From contig CAXBOY010000014.1 in NCBI GenBank assembly GCA_963977405.1, positions 1 to 42,978 of the forward strand: 42,978 nucleotides of DNA. Reading direction: 5' to 3'. Below the pieces are notes generated by a model. It was not told where the DNA came from. It saw nothing but the letters and a program-made list of their open reading frames with translations, and ran no database searches. The stretch comes from UBA5078 sp963977405. Its GTDB lineage: Bacteria; Pseudomonadota; Gammaproteobacteria; Pseudomonadales; Pseudohongiellaceae. A program made the position numbers and the translations under genes. The first letter of the stretch is position 1, and each line of letters begins with the position of its first letter. Positions 34,208 through 42,226 of this stretch are shown piece by piece.

Positions 34208-34647
34208 TCTGGAAATTTCTCCGCTAGGCACTGCAGCCATGTTTCCAAAATCAATTGCGCAGCAAGGCAATCTAGCTGGGCTGAAGACTCGCCTCGCATG
34301 ATCTGTCCTCTGGCCTCGAAAGAGCTTAAGCGCTCGTCTATTCCATAGCAGGGTTTGTGATAACGGCCATTGAGGCGATTGCCAAACTTGCGCGCGCGAA
34401 TTAGAAGTTCACTTTCGCTGTCGTCCATATTATATGGCAGTCCTACCACAAAGGCGTCCGGCTGCCATTTCGCCACTAAGGCGTCAAGTATCTCCCAATT
34501 CGGAATGCCGTCTCGAGCTGGAATGGCGTTGAGGGCTGTGGCGCGGTGAGTGATGCTCTGTCCAACTGCAGAGCCAATGCGTTTGGTGCCGAAATCGAAG
34601 CCAAGTAGAGACAAGTCCTTCGGTTTTTTCTCCGGGAAGCTATCCAT
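34195..34647 (-). CDS. ruvX: Putative pre-16S rRNA nuclease / RuvX (YqgF)
   Basis: A 150-residue RNase H-like fold. LLGFDFGTKRIGSAVGQ carries the first catalytic aspartate, FVVGLPYNMDDSE, the second block; GIDERLSSFEA and LDCLAAQLILETWL the last ones. In bacteria YqgF helps mature the 16S rRNA 5' end. A TTG at 34677 is in frame, but the ATG at 34647 has GGAG 9 bases ahead and fits the family length. It follows algH, in the conserved pair yqgE-yqgF. Confidence 0.92.
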   Translation of the reverse strand: MDSFPEKKPKDLSLLGFDFGTKRIGSAVGQSITHRATALNAIPARDGIPNWEILDALVAKWQPDAFVVGLPYNMDDSESELLIRARKFGNRLNGRYHKPCYGIDERLSSFEARGQIMRGESSAQLDCLAAQLILETWLQCLAEKFPEQLP

Positions 34648-34686
34648 TAGAATTTGCTCCAGTGCTCGCTTCGCCAAAACATTTTC

Positions 34687-35295
34687 TCATGAATGTCCCG
34701 CTGTTAAAGAGAGCTGATCTAAGCTAATGCCGAGTATGGAAGCCGCAGCTTCCGCTTTCTTGGAATGATCGCTGGAGAAAATTAACTCTGTCACCGCTGG
34801 AACCGTCAGCCAAACATTGTCGCTAATTTCCTGTTCGAGCTGGCCAGCCTCCCAGCCTGCACAACCCAGTGCGACTAGATAACGTTCCGGACCATCCCCT
34901 AAGGCTATGTCCGCCAGAATGTCCTTAGACATCGACAGGCTTAGCTCAGGAGTGATCGGAAGTGTGTACTCCCATTCACGACCACTGTTATGCAGGATAA
35001 ACCCCTTATTGCGTTCGACAGGACCACCGGTCATAACACGCTGGCTATGGAAATCGATATCGCCCTTGCGTTGTTCGAGATCGATTTTTAGCTCTTCCAA
35101 GAGCTCCGCTAAGCGCATATTGGATGGCTTGTTAATGACAATCCCTAAGGCGCCTTCATCGTTGTGTCGCCATAGATAGGTAACGGTTTGGTTAAACCAA
35201 GGGTCCTCGAGATGAGGCATCGCGATCAAAAACTGGTTCGCGAGAGAACCTGGAGTGGCTTCAAATTGAGAGGCTGTTGAGTTGTTCTGCGTCAT
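34687..35295 (-). CDS. algH: YqgE/AlgH family protein
   Basis: A 202-residue DUF179 protein. LANQFLIAMPHLEDPWFNQTVTYLWRHNDEGALGIVINKPSNMRL is the family opening; VMTGGPVERNKGFILH and LGCAGWEAGQLEQEISDNVWLTVPA are the other blocks. Its exact role is unknown; in Pseudomonas it was named for an effect on alginate. It is co-directional with ruvX (39 bases upstream of the ruvX ATG) and tonB. Confidence 0.93.
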   Translation of the reverse strand: MTQNNSTASQFEATPGSLANQFLIAMPHLEDPWFNQTVTYLWRHNDEGALGIVINKPSNMRLAELLEELKIDLEQRKGDIDFHSQRVMTGGPVERNKGFILHNSGREWEYTLPITPELSLSMSKDILADIALGDGPERYLVALGCAGWEAGQLEQEISDNVWLTVPAVTELIFSSDHSKKAEAAASILGISLDQLSLTAGHS

Positions 35296-35324
35296 GTCGC
35301 TCCACGCTATAGCGAGTGATTGGA

Positions 35325-36197
35325 TTACTGGCTAGTAAAAGAGTTGCCTTGATGGAAGCGCCAGGTGCGGATGATCTCGAGAATATCGACATCGCTTAGC
35401 ATCTCTGGTGGAAATGGATCGAATGGGGCTGCCAGTCGCACTATGTTGATTGCCGCTTCGTCTAGAACTCGATGTCCGGAACTTTGTAGGATGCGAATCT
35501 CCTGCACCGACCCATTGGGACGTAGGGCCACGAGCATACGCAGGCTGCCATACAGCTGCTGCGAGCGTGCCTGTTCGGGGTAATTGATATTGCCTACTAC
35601 CTCGATACGCTTGCGCCAAGAGTCTAGGTACTGAGCGTCATGGCGCTTTTGCGTAGATGCTGAAGAAATAGTATATGTCCGAGGACGCTTCGCATAGGCC
35701 TGCTGCTGCATGTCTAGTTGAGCCTGTAGGCTGGCGATCGCGAGACTTAACTCCTCGGGTGTGGCCTGTTCCGAGAGTTGTGTGTCCGTCTCTGGTGCTT
35801 CTTCTTCCAATTGCTGCTCTAGGACTTGCTCGGAGTTTATAGAGCTGAGTATGGCGAGATCGCTCGGTTCATTTTGGCGATTCGGCGCTGGTGCTTGAGG
35901 AATGGGATCGACCTGCTGTATTACCTCGTCGTGAAAGGGCGCTTCGAATGGAGTGCTCGGCGCTGCAGCTTCGTCGAGGGTGCCACTGCCGGTCTGATTC
36001 TCTTGGGCGATAAAATCTGCTTCGTCCGGTGCCACATCGCTACGATATTGAGCGAGAGTGATCTCGATGGCGGGGGCGCTGTTGCTTTCTTCGAGGTAGC
36101 TAAAGCCCACCCCCGCTATGAGCATTATGTGTAAGCAAGCGGATAGGAAAATTGTGAATCCAAAACGCTCTTTAGAAAGATCGGTGTTTGCTGTCAT
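35325..36197 (-). CDS. tonB: TonB family energy transducer
   Basis: A 290-residue TonB-like protein. A short cytoplasmic tail leads to a transmembrane anchor (about 13-33, TIFLSACLHIMLIAGVGFSYL), a long acidic and proline/glutamine-rich periplasmic spacer, and the C-terminal domain (YPEQARSQQLYGSLRMLVALRPNGSVQEIRILQSSGHRVLDEAAINIVRLAAPFDPFP). The anchor lacks the classic SHxxxxx of strict TonB but keeps an equivalent histidine. The frame opens at 36260, overlapping gshB; the ATG at 36197 lies 30 bases after gshB and is preferred. In P. aeruginosa tonB3 at this place affects twitching. Confidence 0.88.
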   Translation of the reverse strand: MTANTDLSKERFGFTIFLSACLHIMLIAGVGFSYLEESNSAPAIEITLAQYRSDVAPDEADFIAQENQTGSGTLDEAAAPSTPFEAPFHDEVIQQVDPIPQAPAPNRQNEPSDLAILSSINSEQVLEQQLEEEAPETDTQLSEQATPEELSLAIASLQAQLDMQQQAYAKRPRTYTISSASTQKRHDAQYLDSWRKRIEVVGNINYPEQARSQQLYGSLRMLVALRPNGSVQEIRILQSSGHRVLDEAAINIVRLAAPFDPFPPEMLSDVDILEIIRTWRFHQGNSFTSQ

Positions 36198-36226
36198 AGG
36201 CCCTGAGTTAAGCCGGCCCGCTGTGT

Positions 36227-37183
36227 CTATAGGCGGGCGGCTAGCTTGCTTTCGATGCATCGCATTAAGTCGCCAGCGATGTCGAGATTATACGCGTTAT
36301 TGAGTTCGCGAACACAGGTGGGACTCGTGACATTGATTTCAGTCAGATAGTCGCCAATCACATCGAGTCCAACGAACAATAGGCCCTTCGCCTTTACTGC
36401 TTCTTTTACTTGGGCGCAGATCCATAGATCTCGCTCTGTTAGTGGCTGTGGTACACCACTGCCGCCAGCGGCTAGATTGCCGCGCGTCTCACCCTGCGCG
36501 GGGACTCTGGCGAGTGCGTAGGGAATTGGTTCCCCTTCAACCAAAAGGATGCGTTTGTCTCCATTCACGATCTCCGGGATAAAGCGTTGCGCCATAATCG
36601 GCGTTTTACCGTGATTGGTAAGGGTTTCGATGATGACACTGACATTCGAGTCGCCTTTCTTGAGCCTAAATATTGACGCGCCACCCATTCCGTCTAGGGG
36701 CTTGAAGATCACGTCTTCGTGGGTTTGGTGAAAGGCCTTGAGCACAGACGCCTTGCTGCTGACCACCAAAGGAGGGCAGCATTGCGGGAACGCGGTGGCG
36801 AAGAGCTTCTCATTGCAATCGCGCAGACTTTGAGGCTTGTTGACGATGATCGTGCCAGTGCTTTCAGCCTGTTCAAGCATATAAGTCGAGTAAATGTACT
36901 CATTGTCAAAGGGTGGATCCTTACGCATCAGTATGCAGTCTAGGTTACTCAACGGCTCCTCACTCGCAGCGCCGAGGCTATACCAATTCTTCTCGTCCCA
37001 GGCGACAGTCAACTCGCGCATTAGGCCTATCGCAACGCCGTCTTTGAGGTACAGATCGGATTGCTCCATATAGAAGATAGACCAGCCGCGCTCTTGTGCG
37101 GCCATGAGCATAGCCAAGCTAGTATCTTTTTTGTAGCTGATGGATTGGATGGGGTCCATGACGATGCCGAGTCGAATACTCAT
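36227..37183 (-). CDS. gshB: Glutathione synthetase
   Basis: A 318-residue ATP-grasp ligase that joins glycine to gamma-glutamylcysteine. LGIVMDPIQSISYKKDTSLAMLMAAQERG is the family opening; VIFKPLDGMGGASIFR is the glycine-rich ATP loop; AQRFIPEIVNGDKRILLVEGEPIPYALARVPAQGETRGNLAAGG and GLLFVGLDVIGDYLTEINVTSPTCVREL supply substrate and metal contacts. It starts the gshB-tonB-algH-ruvX run, divergent from pilG. Confidence 0.95.
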   Translation of the reverse strand: MSIRLGIVMDPIQSISYKKDTSLAMLMAAQERGWSIFYMEQSDLYLKDGVAIGLMRELTVAWDEKNWYSLGAASEEPLSNLDCILMRKDPPFDNEYIYSTYMLEQAESTGTIIVNKPQSLRDCNEKLFATAFPQCCPPLVVSSKASVLKAFHQTHEDVIFKPLDGMGGASIFRLKKGDSNVSVIIETLTNHGKTPIMAQRFIPEIVNGDKRILLVEGEPIPYALARVPAQGETRGNLAAGGSGVPQPLTERDLWICAQVKEAVKAKGLLFVGLDVIGDYLTEINVTSPTCVRELNNAYNLDIAGDLMRCIESKLAARL

Positions 37184-37349
37184 TATTAAATCTGCCTAAA
37201 TCAGTGTGGAATAACTAGGCCAACGCGTCGCGATGGCTCCTTGCTGGGCAGATAATAGCGCATGTCGCAGCCGGTATCGACGCAGCTTCCTAAGCGCATT
37301 GCGCAAATCTGTGCTAAATCTCAAATACACCTACAAAAAGGAGAGCAGC

Positions 37350-37790
37350 ATGGAAGCGGAAACTCTCGAAAGCAGTCACGCCCTGCAGATTCTGTTAGTC
37401 GACGACAGTCGCAGCACTCGTGAAAACGCACTAGATCTATTGGATCAGCGCGATTATCAGATTGAAGTCGCCGAAAATGGCTTCGATGCCTTGTGCAAAC
37501 TAGTAGCGCAGCCACCCGATATCGTATTCATGGACAGTGCCATGCCCGAATTAGATGGCTATGCCTCCTGTGCGTTAATCACCGCTAGCCCTGCGTATGC
37601 CCACATCCCAGTGGTCATAATGAGCAGTAACGATAGCCCCCTAGAGAGAGCTCGTGCCGCATTAGCGGGCGCGCAACGCTTGATTGGCAAACCCTTTCGC
37701 AAACGCGATCTCTTAGATGCCCTTGAAGCACTAGTGCCTGCGCTGGAACCGAACGAGGAGGCAGCCCATGCCCACTGTGCTGATCATTGA
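37350..37790 (+). CDS. pilG: Twitching motility response regulator PilG
   Basis: A receiver of 146 residues with D18/D19, phospho-acceptor D62 (IVFMDSAMPELDGYASCALI), the S/T site in VVIMSSND and K in LIGKPFRKRDLL. NGFDALCKL and DGY.SCALI are close to PilG of Pseudomonas, and the position downstream of divergent gshB is the same. PilG is the output regulator of the Chp system that controls pilus extension. The frame is open from 37233, but ATG 37350 has AAGGAG and starts at the family N-terminus. The stop overlaps the next gene by 23 bases. Confidence 0.82.
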   Translation: MEAETLESSHALQILLVDDSRSTRENALDLLDQRDYQIEVAENGFDALCKLVAQPPDIVFMDSAMPELDGYASCALITASPAYAHIPVVIMSSNDSPLERARAALAGAQRLIGKPFRKRDLLDALEALVPALEPNEEAAHAHCADH

Positions 37791-38157
37791 CGATTCGCCT
37801 ACACAAGTAGCGTGCATTCGACAGTTGCTAGAAGGGTTGCGGGTTCTGCACCGCAACAGCGCCTCTCTTCGCGAAAGTGGGCTGGTGCCGGAGCAAGTAG
37901 ATCTAGTGTTGATCGCCTTGATCCTAAGGGAGCAAAACGGCTTCGAGTGTGGCTTGCAGCTACGCGAGTCCGGTTTTCGCAATATTGTGCTGTACAGTGA
38001 CTGCCCTGAGGACACAGACGCGGATTGGGCGCGTGCGATAGGGCTACAGGGGCTGCTGCAATTGCCTGCTCCCACACATTCGCTGTTGCAGCAAATTAAG
38101 CATAGTTTGAGTCGCACTGGGCAAGGACACGAAGATGGCCAGCGTTGGGCTTCCTAG
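37768..38157 (+). CDS. pilH: PilH-like receiver without phospho-acceptor
   Basis: A 129-residue receiver-like protein in the pilH position. The opening MPTVLIIDDSPTQVACIRQLLEG is that of PilH, with both acidic residues. But the segment aligned with VVLMDIVMPGLNGF reads LVLIALILREQNGF, putting A50 where the phospho-accepting aspartate should be, and the switch lysine (TKP) reads QLP (L99). Phosphorylation therefore looks impossible in the usual way. A GGAGG Shine-Dalgarno precedes the ATG. It overlaps pilG and the next gene by 23 bases each, so the three are tightly coupled. Confidence 0.65.
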   Translation: MPTVLIIDDSPTQVACIRQLLEGLRVLHRNSASLRESGLVPEQVDLVLIALILREQNGFECGLQLRESGFRNIVLYSDCPEDTDADWARAIGLQGLLQLPAPTHSLLQQIKHSLSRTGQGHEDGQRWAS

Positions 38158-40735
38158 CTTAGTGTTATGGCAGGGCATGAAGAATCGCGCTAGCGGCCTT
38201 CCAATGCTCATGCAAAAAGCACTTTCAGACGATTCTTTGCGGGCAAGCGAGCGAGTGAACGTTAGCCTGCGTCAACTTGCGGCATTGGCCAAGTTTGTTC
38301 CGGCAACACAGCTCGCGCTGTACTGCCGCGAGTGTAACAAGGTGCTGGCGCTGTATGTTCAAAACAGCGCTCGCCGTTCAACTCTTGAGCCTTTGCTGTT
38401 GGTCGCGGCATTGCGTGTGCTGTCATCGCTTGCGAGCCCATTGCAGAGTTATATAGACAGCAGCAATCTCAACGAGCTGCGTCGGGCCAGAGGGGTCAGT
38501 ATTGTCGACCAAATTAATCGTGTTAAGAAGCCGGTGTGGGCGGTGCCGAGCCTAAAGATCTTGCTGCGCAAGCAACTTTCGAGTGCACATTACACACTTG
38601 GGGATAGTGCCAATTACTCCGGGCTCTGTGAAGCGTCTGCGCATTCGAATAGTTTTCGCAGTTTGAATCGAGTCGGCGCACTTTGTCTGGGTAGCACCTT
38701 ATTAGAGAATGTCGAGAATGCTCGCAGCAATCAACAGACTTGCGCTCAGATTCTACGTTTAGAATTGTGCTGCAACTCAGTGAGTGTGAGCGCTCCACCG
38801 ACGTCGTTCGAAGCTATGCGAGAACTGCACCTTAAATCCTCTATTGTGCAATTACTTCAAGTTCTGCGTCGTAGAATGCGCGAGCTAATCGCGCAGGCGG
38901 AGCAGAGCGGCGGGATGAATCTAGAGCTTGCCCTATGGGTTTTTCAGAAGATCAATGTGTGTTCTGCTTTGATGAATTCTAGTCAAGCGCAAGCCATCGT
39001 GAATATTTGCGTTAGCGCGCAACATCTCGCGTTGCATCTTCGTTGTTGGGCAAGTAAAGAAAATGATGAGCATACTCTCTTGTATTTGTGTGTACTGGCT
39101 CTAGAGCGAAATATCGACATCGCAATTGCGGTGCAGCATGGGCAACGACCGTGCGATCGTACGGATATACGCTTGCGCCGCAAGGTTCTACACTTTTTGC
39201 GGACTCACAGGAAACGACTGCGTTCGGAATATTCAGCGCCGTTTAGCAATGCTAGAGAAATTGCCTGTAAAGAAGTGCAAGGTATTCATCAGCAATTTCG
39301 AGAGAGTTTCAAGCTACAAAATAAAGCGCGAACTGGAATGACTGTCGATGACGCGACTTTCTATAGTGTCATTCGATGTAAGGCAGTTGCTCTCTATATG
39401 GGAGAAATGGCTCTATATGAACTGCTTTTCAGCATCCGCGAGTTGGTGGTCTTAGCAATCGAGCGAAGAATTATAATAAGTAAGATCGTGTTTAGCTTGT
39501 TACCAAGACTCACTGCGTATTGTCTGCGTTCCCTACAATTAGGGGGCCGAGTGTTGGGTTATGATACGCGCTTGATCTCCACATTAAGCGAGACACTGCG
39601 CGTGTATCGACAAGTGGCGTTGTCGAGGATCACAGATCGTGGCAACAGGATAAGTTTGCCAGTAGTAGTGGGGCAAGGTAAAAGCCGAGATAAGCGAACA
39701 ATTGCGGCTACTCAGTTGCCGAGTTTTCTCGCGAGGAATATTCGTTACGTAATCGCGGATCCAGTCATATTTTGCAGCTACGACTCGACACAAGAGTTTG
39801 CGAGATTAAGTAGAGAGATCGTCTTAGAGCTGGCTGTCTTGGCGAGAGGGGCCCGCGCCTTGCAAGTCGACCGTGTGGCGGACCTAAGCGAGGTGTTGCT
39901 GGAGACCTATCGCTCCCTAAATGCGCTGGCAGTGTTGCCTGAGAAAGAAGATCTCCAGGAAAACTTGCAGGAGGCGCATCGCTGGCTTCGGCTCGCCTTG
40001 AACCAGGCTGCAGCAAGGCAAGCCGTGTGTGAGGTGCGTCCGACTATAATTAATCTATACCGATTTGTAGAGTTTCTGCACCGTGCTCCTGCCCATGCTC
40101 CTGACGCCTTACAGGCCGCTCTAAGTGCCGTAAATTCTCTGGCAGCGGATATGCGTGTCTTTGCCGATGTCTTCACCAGCGTCATAGATCATGGTCGAGC
40201 TGCGCGTATTCATCTAGCGCAGGATCAGTTGCGCGCATTGCTAGCCGCAACGTCTCGTTTGCAGGAAGACCTGTGTTCGAACGGCATGATCGCTATTGCT
40301 CGCTGGGGTCCGGCATTCAGTTATACCGTCGGGCGATATAGCAATGAGCGGGGTAAGCCGGCCCGACTTGCACTCTTAATCGATGGGATTGAAGCACCGC
40401 GCACATTGGTACAAAGATTTCAGTCGCCTCTGCAAAGCCTGCTATGCCTTATGATCGAACACAGTATCGAGCCGGTGACTCAGCGTCGTGCTGCTGGGAA
40501 GCCAGACAGTGCACAACTGCGTGTTCTGGCTACCCGTTCTTGCAACCAGTTGCGACTCTGCCTGCAGGACGATGGTAGCGGTTTGACGGCTAAGGAGCTC
40601 GCCGGTGTTAGTCATGAGTTGGCTGGGATTGGAGGCACTTTGATCCTAGAAGGTAAAGGGGGCGGTGGTAGCATAATCAGCGTGCATGCCGACTGCGCAA
40701 GCGTGCGTTGGGATATTGCGTCGAAGTCGCTATAA
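38135..40735 (+). CDS. ChpA/FimL-like protein with degenerate CheA-type ATPase
   Basis: An 866-residue, helix-rich cytoplasmic protein in the chpA place. Residues about 1-110 and later segments (SLRQLAALAKFVPATQLALYCRECNKVL; LELALWVFQKINVCSALMNSSQAQAIVNICVSA) look like the repeated Hpt-type bundles of ChpA and FimL. No HxxKG phospho-motif is visible; SFRSLNRVGALCLGSTLLENVE sits where one might lie. Near 763-835 comes CheA-like sequence: SPLQSLLCLMIEHSIEPVTQRRAAGKP in place of DPLxHLLRNAxDHGIE, with the N-box Asn lost, then LCLQDDGSGLTAKEL with an intact G1 box, and a shortened GGTLILEGKGGGGSIISVHAD end. There is no CheW-like tail or receiver. The protein has about 22 cysteines, high for a cytoplasmic protein. 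Confidence 0.55.
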   Translation: MASVGLPSLVLWQGMKNRASGLPMLMQKALSDDSLRASERVNVSLRQLAALAKFVPATQLALYCRECNKVLALYVQNSARRSTLEPLLLVAALRVLSSLASPLQSYIDSSNLNELRRARGVSIVDQINRVKKPVWAVPSLKILLRKQLSSAHYTLGDSANYSGLCEASAHSNSFRSLNRVGALCLGSTLLENVENARSNQQTCAQILRLELCCNSVSVSAPPTSFEAMRELHLKSSIVQLLQVLRRRMRELIAQAEQSGGMNLELALWVFQKINVCSALMNSSQAQAIVNICVSAQHLALHLRCWASKENDEHTLLYLCVLALERNIDIAIAVQHGQRPCDRTDIRLRRKVLHFLRTHRKRLRSEYSAPFSNAREIACKEVQGIHQQFRESFKLQNKARTGMTVDDATFYSVIRCKAVALYMGEMALYELLFSIRELVVLAIERRIIISKIVFSLLPRLTAYCLRSLQLGGRVLGYDTRLISTLSETLRVYRQVALSRITDRGNRISLPVVVGQGKSRDKRTIAATQLPSFLARNIRYVIADPVIFCSYDSTQEFARLSREIVLELAVLARGARALQVDRVADLSEVLLETYRSLNALAVLPEKEDLQENLQEAHRWLRLALNQAAARQAVCEVRPTIINLYRFVEFLHRAPAHAPDALQAALSAVNSLAADMRVFADVFTSVIDHGRAARIHLAQDQLRALLAATSRLQEDLCSNGMIAIARWGPAFSYTVGRYSNERGKPARLALLIDGIEAPRTLVQRFQSPLQSLLCLMIEHSIEPVTQRRAAGKPDSAQLRVLATRSCNQLRLCLQDDGSGLTAKELAGVSHELAGIGGTLILEGKGGGGSIISVHADCASVRWDIASKSL

Positions 40736-40770
40736 TGCCGCCTTCATAATCTATTCGGGTAAGCAAGACT

Positions 40771-41274
40771 TTGAAAGCATTAGGGTTCGTGTGGGGAGTT
40801 GGGGGTGTAGTTTTGATTCTGCTTTTCGCAGTGCTGCGCCTATCCCCAATGGCCTTGGAGTTATCTTCCTATAATCTAGACCAAATTCACTGGTTCATGC
40901 TCGCCGTCAGCATCCTCTATATGGCTTACGCTGAAGGATATAAGGGCTTTCATCTAGCCTTTGCCCCGCGAGTTGTGGCACGAGCAAGTTACCTGAGTGC
41001 CAACCCTCGCTTATTGCATATGTTGTTCGCTCCCGTTTTCTGCATGGGATATATTCATGCGACTCGCCGCCGAAAGCTGCTCTCTTTCGGGCTAACTAGC
41101 ATGATAATTTGCTTTGTCCTTATCGTGCGCATGCTGCCGCAGCCATGGCGCGGCATTGTCGATGCGGGTGTCGTCACCGGTCTCATCTTGGGTATTGCCT
41201 CGATTGGTTTTTTCTTATTGCAGCGCCTGCGCTTCCCTGATCGCCTGCAAGTGGCGATCGATTTGCCGGAATAG
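40771..41274 (+). CDS. Polytopic membrane protein, unknown
   Basis: A 167-residue protein with about four hydrophobic helices (FVWGVGGVVLILLFAVL; IHWFMLAVSILYMAY; LLSFGLTSMIICFVLIV; AGVVTGLILGIASIGFFLL). The loop GYKGFHLAFAPRVVARASYL is conserved-looking, but I recognise no family. The frame begins with TTG at 40771; a GTG downstream is possible. It sits between the chp remnant and the glycosyltransferases. Confidence 0.6.
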   Translation: MKALGFVWGVGGVVLILLFAVLRLSPMALELSSYNLDQIHWFMLAVSILYMAYAEGYKGFHLAFAPRVVARASYLSANPRLLHMLFAPVFCMGYIHATRRRKLLSFGLTSMIICFVLIVRMLPQPWRGIVDAGVVTGLILGIASIGFFLLQRLRFPDRLQVAIDLPE

Positions 41275-41311
41275 TGCAGGGCTAACCTCTTCAAGCTCAA
41301 GGGCGACTAGA

Positions 41312-42226
41312 ATGTTCAAGCAAGCCAATCAGAGTAGCCCTTGCGCCATCATCGTAAGTTTCGAACCTGACATCGCTGTATTACTTGCCCTCGTGGAGCA
41401 GATCGGTGCGCAGGCGGATTTTATACTTGTAGATAATGCCTCCAGCAACGGCAGTGACTTTATAGCACATGTGCAAGCCGCACCGCGCTGCCTAGGCGTC
41501 CATAGCTTGGTGCGTAACGTCGGTCTTGCTGCGGCGATGAACATTGGGCTAGACGAGGCCACAGCGGCGGGTTATGGCTTTGCTGTGCTATTCGATCAGG
41601 ACAGTCAGGTTCCGGTATCTTTCTTTGCCGATATGCAAGCCAGTTATCGAGAGGCCACACTTGTTTGCAGTGCGCCAGTCGCGGCCGTCGGGCCGCGCAT
41701 TGTGAGCCCACGTAATAGCAAGGCGATGCCTTTCAAATTGTTCAGCCGCGTGTTTAAACGCAGCGACGTCAAAATACCAGGCAGCACGCAGCTTTTTTAC
41801 GCAGAGTTTTTGATCTCCTCTGGCTGCCTGATTGACCTCGGCCACTTGTCGAGTATCGGACCCATGCGCGAGTCTTATTTCATCGACAATATAGATCTTG
41901 AGTGGTGTTTCCGTGCGATTGCAAAAGGTTATGTCATAGTGGGTTCGGGAAGCGTCGAGTTGGAGCATAGTATCGGAGTAGAAGACGACAGCGCTTGGGT
42001 AAAAGCAGGATTGATCGTGAGTCATAGCCCGCTACGAAGTTATTATTCGACTCGCAACCGCTTTGCTCTTTATCGGGAGTCATACGCGCCGCTAGGTTGG
42101 AAGCTACGGGATTTCCCACGTTTTTTACTCAAGACACTCTGGTTACTGGTGTTTACCTCACGGCGTGCCGAGTACTTAGGAAATATTCGCCGCGGTTTTG
42201 CGGACGCTGCGAGGCTGCATAAGTGA
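41312..42226 (+). CDS. Family 2 glycosyltransferase, rhamnosyltransferase type
   Basis: A 304-residue GT-A enzyme. AIIVSFEPDIAVLLALVEQIGAQADFILVDNASSNGSD is the nucleotide-sugar-binding opening, RNVGLAAAMNIGLDEA the second block and LFDQDSQV the DxD metal site; FIDNIDLEWCFRA supplies the acceptor-side ED-type motif. It resembles rhamnosyltransferases of surface polysaccharide assembly. The frame is open from 41114, but ATG 41312 begins at the family N-terminus. Its stop overlaps the next gene (GTGA). Confidence 0.85.
   Translation: MFKQANQSSPCAIIVSFEPDIAVLLALVEQIGAQADFILVDNASSNGSDFIAHVQAAPRCLGVHSLVRNVGLAAAMNIGLDEATAAGYGFAVLFDQDSQVPVSFFADMQASYREATLVCSAPVAAVGPRIVSPRNSKAMPFKLFSRVFKRSDVKIPGSTQLFYAEFLISSGCLIDLGHLSSIGPMRESYFIDNIDLEWCFRAIAKGYVIVGSGSVELEHSIGVEDDSAWVKAGLIVSHSPLRSYYSTRNRFALYRESYAPLGWKLRDFPRFLLKTLWLLVFTSRRAEYLGNIRRGFADAARLHK

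Noticed and set aside
37799..38117. Open frames on the minus strand opposite pilH (92 and 128 codons)
   Set aside because: They are shadows of the pilH-like gene, have no Shine-Dalgarno and no family resemblance.
41114..41311. N-terminal extension of the first glycosyltransferase
   Set aside because: It lies in the coding region of the upstream membrane protein; the family N-terminus begins at the ATG at 41312.
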